In this document: positions 32,491 through 64,000 of the stretch, one piece after another
Layout: every line of letters begins with the position of its first letter
Numbering within the stretch: the stretch's first letter is position 1
Assembly: GCA_032433765.1 (NCBI GenBank)
Contig: JAVIAB010000049.1
Coordinates: forward strand, 18,999,406 to 19,063,405
Length of the DNA: 64,000 nucleotides
DNA from: Megaustenia siamemsis
Lineage: Eukaryota; Mollusca; Gastropoda; Stylommatophora; Ariophantidae
Reading direction: 5' to 3'
The notes under the pieces: model-generated
What the model was told of the DNA's origin: nothing
Database searches by the model: none
Seen by the model: the letters and a program-made list of their open reading frames with translations, nothing else
Position numbers and translations under genes: made by a program

Positions 32491-33365
32491 AGATGTCCTT
32501 CATCGGTTAATTAGATTTTAGACTAGACTTTAGAGACGTACAGCGGAGATGTCTTTCATCGTTTATTTAGTTTTTAGACTAGAATTTAGAGACGTACAGC
32601 GGAGATGTCTTTCATCGTTTATTTAGTTTTTAGACTAGACTTTAGAGACGTACAGCGGAGATGTCTTTCATCGTTTATTAGTTTTTAGACTAGAATTTAG
32701 AGATGTACAGCGGAGCTGTCTTTCACCTTTTATTTAGATTTTAAGACTAGACTTTAGAAATTTACAGCAGAGATGTCTTTCACAGCTCATTTAGATTTTA
32801 GACTAGACTTTAGAGATATACAGCAGAGATGTCTTTCACCGTTTATTTATATTTTAGTCTAGATTTTAGAGATATACAGCAGAGATGTCTTTCACCCTTT
32901 ATTTAGTTTTTAGACTAGAATTTAGAGATGTACAGCAGAGATGTCTTTCACCTTTTATTTATATTTTAGACTAGACTTTAGAGACGTATAGCGGAGCTGT
33001 CTTTCACCTTTTATTTAGATTTTAAGACTAGACTTTAGAAATTTACAGCAGAGATGTCTTTCACAGTTTATTAGATTTTAGACTAGACTTTAGAGATATA
33101 CAGCAGAGATGTCTTCACAGTTTATTTAGATTTTAAGACTAGACTTTAGAAATTTACAGCAGAGATGTCTTTCACAGTTTATTTAGATTTTAAGACTAGA
33201 CTTTAGAAATTTACAGCAGAGATGTCTTTCACAGTTTATTTAGATTTTAGACTAGACTTTAGAGATATACAGCAGAGATGTCTTTCACCGTTTTTTATAT
33301 TTTAGACTAGACTTTAGAGACGTACAGCGGAGATGTCTTTCACCGTTTATTTATATTATAGACTA
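32491..33365. repeat. Minisatellite of about 56 bp, about 15 units
   Basis: Unit words ttagactagactttagagac, gtacagcggagatgtctttc and accgtttatttag. Two unit types (gacgtacagcgg and aatttacagcag) interleave. Confidence 0.95.
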
Positions 33366-33404
33366 AAACCTAACCCATGCTGTGTTATCCGTTACTTAAA
33401 AAAA

Positions 33405-34088
33405 AATAATCTTCCTCATCTTCTTTTTTCTTTCCTTCCTCATTTGCATTTTAGTGTCGATGGAAATATAATTTGCGGTCTTTTGCTCTTCTGTTGCCTC
33501 TGCTGATGTTATGTTTTCTAGTGCTTCTAATATTCCGTCAATCCATTTATTTCGTGGTCGGCCTTTAGGTCTGGTGTTCTCGCAAACGTTTATTGAAGGC
33601 TCGTTGTGTTGTGTTTTGATCTTTTTGCCTTGTCATGTGGCCAAACCAATTTATCCGTTGTTTCTTTATATATTATATTTTTAAAAATGTAAAGAGCCCC
33701 GTCACGCCAAGTGGCGTATAGGGAATATGGTGTTAGTGACCATCAATTTTACAGACCTTCAGCACATGATTTTTGGGGTCCTGTGGTCGGTATTACGCCC
33801 ATGCCGCTTTACTTTCCCAGAAAAAAATCCGGTACCCATTTTAAGGCTGGGTGAACCCGGAAGCCATCGGTTGGGATCGAACCTTACCTCTTGTCCTTTG
33901 TTCACTAACCACTGAGCTATCGCGGCTTATATATTCTATGGCGGCGGCTATTCCTAGCTTTTTTCTCAGTTCTTCATTTCTGAATCTTGTCTCTCAGACT
34001 GTTTCCTGCCATTCGTCTAACACACTTCATCACAGTAGGGGTTATTATTTGTCTAATTGTTCTTGCATCTAGGGTCCATGACTGGCAT
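33405..34088 (-). pseudogene. LINE E C-terminal half, split by SINE1
   Basis: Minus strand: a terminus matching MRKERR, the RGRPR-like block (ctgaa.gccgaccacg in plus sense), KWFGHMTRQ, then after the SINE the block RRMAGNSLRDKIQK and TTPTVMKCV. Tail cttcctcatcttcttttttc is the GAA-type end. The order matches the longer LINE E copy at 44235. Confidence 0.8.
33684..33930 (-). mobile_element. SINE1 inserted in LINE E
   Basis: Full minus-strand copy. LINE E resumes at atattctatggcgg. The flanking words ttatatatta (left) and ttatatattc (right) form a short target duplication, and the uninterrupted LINE E copy at 59100 has only one. Confidence 0.9.
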
Positions 34089-34109
34089 TGGTAGCTGATG
34101 ATGATGATG

Positions 34110-34345
34110 ATGATCATGTGCTTAAATAATCTAATTATCAAAATATGCGTGTAAATAATTTAATTAAACAAATATGTGCTTAAATCATTTAATTATCAAA
34201 ATATGCGTGTAAATAATTTGATGATACGTATATTTCCTAAATAATTTAATTATTAAACTATGTGCGTAAATAATTTAATTATACAAATATTTTAAATAAT
34301 TTAATTATCAAAATATGTGCTTATTTTAACTATTTTTTTTTAAAA
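34110..34345. repeat. AT-rich degenerate tandem repeat
   Basis: Units of about 30-40 bp built on aaataatttaattatcaaaa and tatgtgcttaaat, about 7 copies. Confidence 0.85.
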
Positions 34346-34683
34346 ATGTGCTAAAAGTTAAAAGCAGCAGGTTTTTTAAATTTCTTAAATGTATGCTTAT
34401 TTGTTCATGGCAACACATCATCTAAAATATAATGTTGGTCTGGTTAAAGAAATCTGGCCACTAACACCATATTCCCCACGCGCTCATCGTGGCCAGGATG
34501 AAACATTATCATTTTTATTTCTTTGCACGTTCACGTGCAGAATTTGAGTTTAATTAAATTCTTTGAGGAACCGTTGCGCATATTTTGACAGACAGGATAT
34601 TGAAAGGTCAAAAAAGATAAGCGAAAACAGGTCAGCAAAATGCTACAAAAGGGAGACTGTTCGTGACAAGCTACAACAAATGA
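34346..34683. other. AT-rich, no gene; small SINE1-like scrap
   Basis: 34455-34485 (ggccactaacaccatattcc) resembles part of the SINE1 body. Nothing else recognised. Confidence 0.45.
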
Positions 34684-34778
34684 TGAACAATGCAAGACAG
34701 AAATAAACAAAAGAAAGGGAATGGCAAAATTCAATTTTAACGACATGAACAATATATCCACATCAAAGCAGATAACAG
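34684..34778 (+). mobile_element. LINE C fragment
   Basis: Reads EQCKTEINKRKGMAKFNFND and NNISTSKQITA, cut at both ends. It abuts a minus-strand LINE B tail. Confidence 0.75.
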
Positions 34779-34844
34779 CATCATCATCAAGTGCCATACC
34801 GTTTGGCGTAGGCGATCATGTCCAACCACAATCTTCTATCTAAA

Positions 34845-34885
<41 letters not shown>

Positions 34886-35232
34886 GTACCCCCGGTCACG
34901 CCAAGTGGCGTATAGGGAATATGGTGTTAGTGACCATACATTTTACATACCTTCAGCACATGATTTTTGGGGTAATGTCGGTATTACGCCCGTGCCGCTT
35001 TACTTTCCCAGAAAAAATCCGGTACCCATTAAAGACTGGGTGAACCGGACCCCGTCGATTGGGATCGAACCCTACCTCTTGTCCTTTGTAGTCCAGTTCA
35101 ATAACCACTGAGCTATCGCGGCTCCCTTATATCTACAGTACATCGTATCATTTCTGTTGTTGAGAAGCCATGAAACCACCATATCTAGTATTTTCTCTCT
35201 TTGTCGTCCGCGATCTCTCTTTTCTTTTTGCC
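34779..35232 (-). mobile_element. LINE B 3' end, split by SINE1
   Basis: Two LINE B pieces (34779-34848 and 35128-35232) that join across the SINE at ctatcta(c/a)ag. Plus-strand start atcatcatcaagtgccatac is the tail. Confidence 0.85.
34850..35127 (-). mobile_element. SINE1 inserted in LINE B
   Basis: Long A-tract (about 30 A) then gtaaagtacccccggtcacg and the complete body to gagctatcgcggctccc. Imperfect target duplication around ctatctaaag / atatctacag. Confidence 0.9.
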
Positions 35233-35560
35233 ATAGGCTGACTTGTCCATCTTTTGATGTTACTCGTCCATGTTAGTCTTGGTCTGACTCTGCCTCTTTT
35301 ATCTTGTATTTTCCCTTCCAATATTACTTTTATTAGACTGCTGTGTCTTTTAATATGACCACAAAAATTCATTTGTCTTGCTCTAATTGTGTTTAGTAGT
35401 TCAATTTTCACTTTTAGTTGTTTTAAAACGTCTTCGTATGTTTTCTTTTCTTTCCATCCAATTCTACCTATTCTTCTATAAATCCACATTTCAAAGGCCT
35501 TAATTTTCTGTTCTGTTTTCTGGTCTAATGTCCATTTTTCTGCACCATACAGGAATTACT
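35233..35560 (-). mobile_element. LINE C fragment
   Basis: Minus-strand frame MWIYRRIGRIGWKEKKTYED, MNFCGHIKRHSSLIKVILEG and GKIQDKRGRVRPRLTW. Its 3' end is replaced by LINE B sequence, so the junction at 35232 is a rearrangement or nested truncation. Confidence 0.85.
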
Positions 35561-35798
35561 ATACCAATTAATAAACTTAACATTTTATAACCAGCAGTCT
35601 ATTTGTGGTTACAAGACAATACGGACTAATCTAAAAACAACACTCGGCAGTGGCTTCAGCTCAAAAGAAAACAATAAACTCTCCGATCACTGAGTTCCAA
35701 AATTCAACGAAAAAAGCCATCACAAGATCAACCGTTGAAACCAGTTCCGGATTCCGAAAGAACAATTTCTCCTAACCGCAGAGTTCATTGACGTCACA
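35561..35798 (+). promoter_or_regulatory. Probable promoter and 5' UTR of the secreted-protein gene
   Basis: Repeat-free sequence directly before the ATG. A TATA-like ttataa lies at 35585-35590; a start about 30 bp downstream would give a 5' UTR of about 180 nt. No other ATG in good context was noted before 35799. The promoter call is inference. Confidence 0.35.
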
Positions 35799-59624
<23,826 letters not shown>

Positions 59625-60167
59625 CAGCCGTGATAATTTCCAACATGGTCTTCTTCACCTACGCCAGCACGCACGGCCCTTTGCTGTATCACTATATGGC
59701 GACGGCACACGATGATGCTGCCAAAATCTGCACTAAATTAATGGCTGACTTCAAGGGAAATAATAACAGTTCGGATGTGAGTGATCTCCCATGGGCACTT
59801 TAGTTCTAATATTATGACGTCAGAGTGCTTGATCAATGGACGCTAAATCCGCTACCTCTCGAGAATTCCAGTCATATTTATGACTTGTAGCGACGACTGA
59901 TGTGTAGCTGTCGACATTAAGTCGCGGGAGCGCTGTCAATCGAACAACTTGTAACTAGGGTCTGACATTTTTGAACACACGGTTACATCCCTTCTTCGAT
60001 CCCTGCCCATTTAGTCAGAGCTGATTGTTGGAGCATCCTCAGGGTATTTGGTCTTCATAAGCTTTTGTGCACTGGTTCTGACACAGTCAGCTATGAGTTA
60101 CTGACAACTTTCAGTAAATGTACCGTCGGTCATTCTAGGGGTTGATATCACTTATAAGTGTGGCTGT
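59625..60167. other. Possible 3' UTR and unique sequence
   Basis: No clear AATAAA signal nearby. A different frame is open for about 90 codons to a stop near 59803 and includes a hydrophobic run (LAAVIISNMVFFTYAS), but it has no homology or splice support that fits the gene. Confidence 0.35.
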
Positions 60168-61480
60168 CTCTTTCATACTTCTCTCGAACAAAATATCAAC
60201 ATTTCTCATATAATTTAATACCTGTCTCATACTTCTCTCATATAACAAGAAAATATCTCTCATAAGTTAATGACCTGTTTCATACTTCTCTCATATAACA
60301 AGTAAATATCTCTCATAAGTTAATGACAAGTTTCATACTTCTCTCATATAACAAATAAATATCTCTAATACAATTGATGACCTGCCTCATACTTCTCTCA
60401 TATAACAGGAAAATATATCTCATAAGTTAATGACCTGTCTCATACTTCTCTCATATAACAGATACATATCTCTCATACGTTGATGATCTGCCTCATACTT
60501 CTCTCATATAACAAATAATTATCTCTCATAAGTTAATGACCTGTCTCATACTTCTCTCATATAACAGATAATTATCTCTCATAAGCTGATGACCTGTCTC
60601 ATATAACAGATAAATATCTCTCATAAATTGATGACCTGTATCACAAAACCTGGCTCATACTTCTCCCATATAAGAAATAAATATCTCTCATACGTTGATG
60701 ACATTTCTCATATAACAATAACATATAAATATATCTCATAAGTTAATTACCTGTCTCATACTTCTCTCACATAACAAATAATTATCTCTCATAAGTTAAT
60801 GACCTGTTTCATACTTCTTCCATATATCAGATAATTATCTCTCATAAGTTGATGACCTGTCTCATACTTCTCTCATATAACAAATAAATATCTCTCATAC
60901 GTTGATGACCTGTCTCATATAACAGATAAATATCTCTCATAAGTTGATGACCTGTCTCAAATAGCAAATAATTATCTCTCATTAGTTAATGACCTGTCTC
61001 ATACTTTTCTCATATAACAGATAATTATCTCTCATAAGTTAATGAACTCTCTCATTCTTCTCTCATATAACAGATACTTATCTCTCATAAGTTAAGGACC
61101 TGTCTCATACTTCTCTCATATAACAGATAAATATCTCTCATAAGTTAATGACCTGTCTCATACTTCTCTCATATAACAGATAAATATCTCTCATAAGTTA
61201 ATGACCTGTCTCATATTTCTCTCATGTAACAGATAAATATCTCTCATAAGTTAATGCCCTGTCTCATACTTCTCTCATATAACAGATAAATATCTCTCAT
61301 ACGTTGACGATCTGTCTCATACTTCTCTCATATAACAGATAAATATCTCTCATACGTTGACGATCTGTCTCATACATCTCTCATATAACAGATAAATATC
61401 TCTCATACGTTGACGATCTGTCTCATACTTCTCTCATATAACAGATAAATATCTCTCATACGTTGATGTCCTGTCTCATA
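60168..61480. repeat. Minisatellite of about 54 bp, about 24 units
   Basis: Words catacttctctcatataaca, gataaatatctctcataagt and taatgacctgtct. The right end (61280-61460) is most homogeneous (cgttgacgatctg); left units are more varied. Confidence 0.95.
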
Positions 61481-61486
61481 TAACCA

Positions 61487-61815
61487 GAACCGACCAAGAA
61501 AACTTACAGTATCTGGGCTGTAAATGATCAGTGACCCAAAGCTGACTGTTTGTGCCAGGGCCAGTATAAACAGCAGATTAAGATCGTACTTCAACCTCAA
61601 GCGGATCCCTGGAAACAGACTAAACAATCTTACTTTCCGAGTAGGGGTCGTAGCTGGAGGGAAATCCCGGTAGTTAAAATATCATGCTGATGTCGGATGC
61701 ATTTGGTCGAAAAACTCAAATATCACATCTCAATGTAAACCAAAAACACAACTTACCTACACCTACTTAACGCCCTTTTATTCAAGGGCGGATAACAGAA
61801 AGGGAAGTTGGAGTA
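61487..61815 (+). mobile_element. Dispersed repeat R1, copy 2
   Basis: gatcagtgacccaaagctga, atcatgctgatgtcggatgc and attcaagggcggataacaga align in order with copy 1 at 27690-28062. Also lies at the edge of a tandem array. Confidence 0.65.
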
Positions 61816-61929
61816 GGTTGCTTGTATCTGGGGGGAAGACAATTTAACCATATTAATAATTAACTGTAAACTGTAATTAAATGTAATACAGAATTTAAAT
61901 ATAAAATTGCAATTAAATGTAAAACTGAT
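61816..61929. other. AT-rich spacer
   Basis: Repeated taattaactgtaa / aattaaatgtaa words; no gene. Confidence 0.5.
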
Positions 61930-62458
61930 AAAAAAGAATAGGAATGGCAAATAGTAATTTCAATGCCATAAAAAATATACTTACATCAAAACAAACAACA
62001 AAAGGGCTAAAACTAAGAATAGCAAAATGTTATATCTTCTTAACATTCCTGTATGGTGCCGAAACATGGACATTAGACATGAAAACAGAACAGAAAATTG
62101 AAGCCGTTGAAATGTGGATTTATAGAAGAATAGGTAGAATTGGATGGAAAGAAAAGAAAACAAACGATGAATTCTTAAAAAACCTAAAAATGAAAAGAAA
62201 ACTACTAAATACAATTCGAACAAGACAAATGCGATTTTTTGGGGTATGTTAAAAGACACGACAGTCTACTAAGAGTAATCTTGGAAGGGAAAATACAAGG
62301 TAAAAGAGGCAGAGGCAGACCAAGACTAACTTGGACGAGTAACATCGAAAGATGGACAAGTCAGTCTATGACAACCTGCACCATCAAAGCAAGAGACATA
62401 GCGGAATGGCGCTCCATGGTAGCCAACGTTCGATGCGGAGACGGCACTCGATGATGAT
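61930..62458 (+). pseudogene. LINE C C-terminal third
   Basis: KRIGMANSNFNAIKNILTSK, LYGAETWTLDMKTEQKIEAV, YRRIGRIGWKEKKTNDEFLK, TRQMRFFG, one-base shift, YVKRHDSLLRVILEGKIQGK, GRGRPRLTWTSNIERW and NVRCGDGTR, stop, tgatgatga. Only one frameshift. Confidence 0.9.
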
Positions 62459-62966
62459 GAATTAACGCTTACAAATGCGGCCCCCATGATATTTCTCTTG
62501 CCCTATTACCGTATGCCATCTTTGAAATATCGTAATGTTATCCTAATGAAAGCGGAAGTTCTAGAGAACGAGTTGTGTGGAAGGAATACACCGGCAGGGG
62601 ATCAATGCCAGAACACGTAACAAAGTGAGGACGTGATGTAGCCGCTAGAGAAACGAGTCTGTCGGTGCCACTAATCGTTCAGATACATAAAGAAGAATGT
62701 TGACAGCCCCGTGAGACAGCAAGCGATCATCTTGTAAGAATTAACGAATTTCTATAGACAGTCAAATTATTTGGAATAAACTTGTGGGCGGGAAGGGGAG
62801 AACGATCAAGACAGACCGCATTTGTGGAGAAGGAAACTTATCTGTGGTTAGCATCCATGCAGCGGCGTTACCGATTATTTTTGGCTAGGGCAGATTCATC
62901 AGACCGCTTTATTTCATAATGAGCTTAGATTGTAGTTCGCCCTAAACCCACCTCTTTCCCTCTGTG
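62459..62966. other. Unique sequence, no gene seen
   Basis: About 500 bp without a recognisable repeat or exon. Confidence 0.45.
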
Positions 62967-64000
62967 TTCATGTAATGCGCTGACTAAATGTACTCAAATA
63001 ATGGACTGACTAAATGTGCTCAAATAATGGACTGACTAAATGTGCTCAAATAATGGACTGACTAAATGTGCTCAAATAATGGACTGACTAAATGTGCTCA
63101 AATAATGGACTGACTAAATGTACTTAAATGATAGACTGACTAATTGTACTCAAATGATGGGCTCACTAAATGTACTCAAATGATAGACTGACTAAATGTA
63201 CTCAAATGATGGACTAACTAAATGTACTCAAATGATGGACTAACTAAATGTACTCAAATGATGGACTGACTAAATGTACTCAAATGATGGACTAACTAAA
63301 TGTACTCAAATAATGGACTGACTAAATCTACTCAAATGATAGACTGATTAAATGTACTCAAATGATTGACTAACTAAATGTGCTCAAATGATGGACTGAA
63401 TAAATGTGCTCAAATGATGGACTGACTAAATGTGCTCAAATAATGGACTGAATGAATGTGCTCAAATGATGGACTGAATAAATGTGCTCAAATGATGGAC
63501 TGACTAAATATGCTCAAATATTGGACTGAATAAATGTTCTCAAATGATGGACTGAATAAATGCGCTCAAATGATGGACTGAATAAATGTGCTCAAATGAT
63601 GGACTGACTAAATATGCTCAAATATTGGACTGAATAAATGTGCTCAAATATTGGACTGAATAAATGTGCTCAAATGATGGACTGAATAAATGTGCTCAAA
63701 TGATGGACTGAATAAATGTGCTCAAATGATGGACTGAATAAATGTACTCAAATGATGGACTGAATAAATGTACTCAAATGATGGACTGAATAAATGTGCT
63801 CAAATGATGGACTGACTAAATGTGCTCAAATAATGGACTGAATAAATGTGCTCAAATGATGGACTGAATAAATGTACTCAAATGATGGACTGAATAAATG
63901 TGCTCAAATAATGGACTGAATAAATGTGCTCAAATGATGGACTGAATAAATGTGCTCAAATGATGGACTGAATAAATGTACTCAAATGATGGACTGAATA
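62967..64000. repeat. 26-bp minisatellite, about 40 units, running off the window
   Basis: Unit ctgactaaatgtgctcaaat plus aatgga. Left units read actgacta, right units actgaata, with a gradual change across the array. Confidence 0.96.

Noticed and set aside
35561..35798. CpG-island promoter
   Set aside because: Few CpG sites; only a TATA-like word is visible.

Overview
This is a repeat-saturated animal nuclear window. The evidence is spliced exons with GT..AG borders, tRNA-derived SINEs, many decayed non-LTR retrotransposons (LINEs), a chitin-binding exon and long micro/minisatellites. There is nothing bacterial: no operons, Shine-Dalgarno sites or intact rRNA/tRNA genes. The style of the LINEs and SINEs suggests a lophotrochozoan, most likely a mollusc; that placement is inference.

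Layout. 1-4.2 kb: a 26/49-bp minisatellite with LINE 3' scraps, then an RNase H-type retroelement tail and a clean CBM14 (peritrophin-type) exon at 3968-4216. 4.3-11.6 kb: SINEs and one LINE 'A' copy whose endonuclease domain is split by a 4.25-kb in-frame array of a 12-codon motif taken from that domain. 11.7-35.5 kb: LINE families A-F in both orientations, SINEs, a TTAA-bounded MITE and arrays of 25, 26, 37, 21, 35/43 and 56 bp. 35.6-59.6 kb: a small gene reconstructed here from splice sites and phases. It has five coding exons (35799-35903, 43843-44012, 48541-48649, 58637-58727, 59602-59624) and would encode about 165 aa, with a signal peptide and ten mature cysteines. Its introns hold nested LINE/SINE insertions and large arrays. 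59.6-64 kb: further arrays (about 54 bp and 26 bp), a second copy of dispersed repeat R1 and a LINE C copy.

Names used below are local. LINE A and B are related and end in a GATGAT-type tail; C also ends in GATGAT. D ends in a TAGA-type tail. E and F end in GAA-rich tails. G is one remnant. H is a zinc-finger C-terminus. SINE1-SINE6 are tRNA-like short elements. Nearly all LINE copies are 5'-truncated and carry stops or frameshifts. None looks able to move.

The main theme is that several tandem arrays grow out of LINE sequence: the 36-bp array in the A endonuclease, an 18-bp array in A, a 37-bp array from the F end, a tetranucleotide block inside A, and a TAGA block on the D tail. Several nested insertions with target-site duplications give a relative order of activity.
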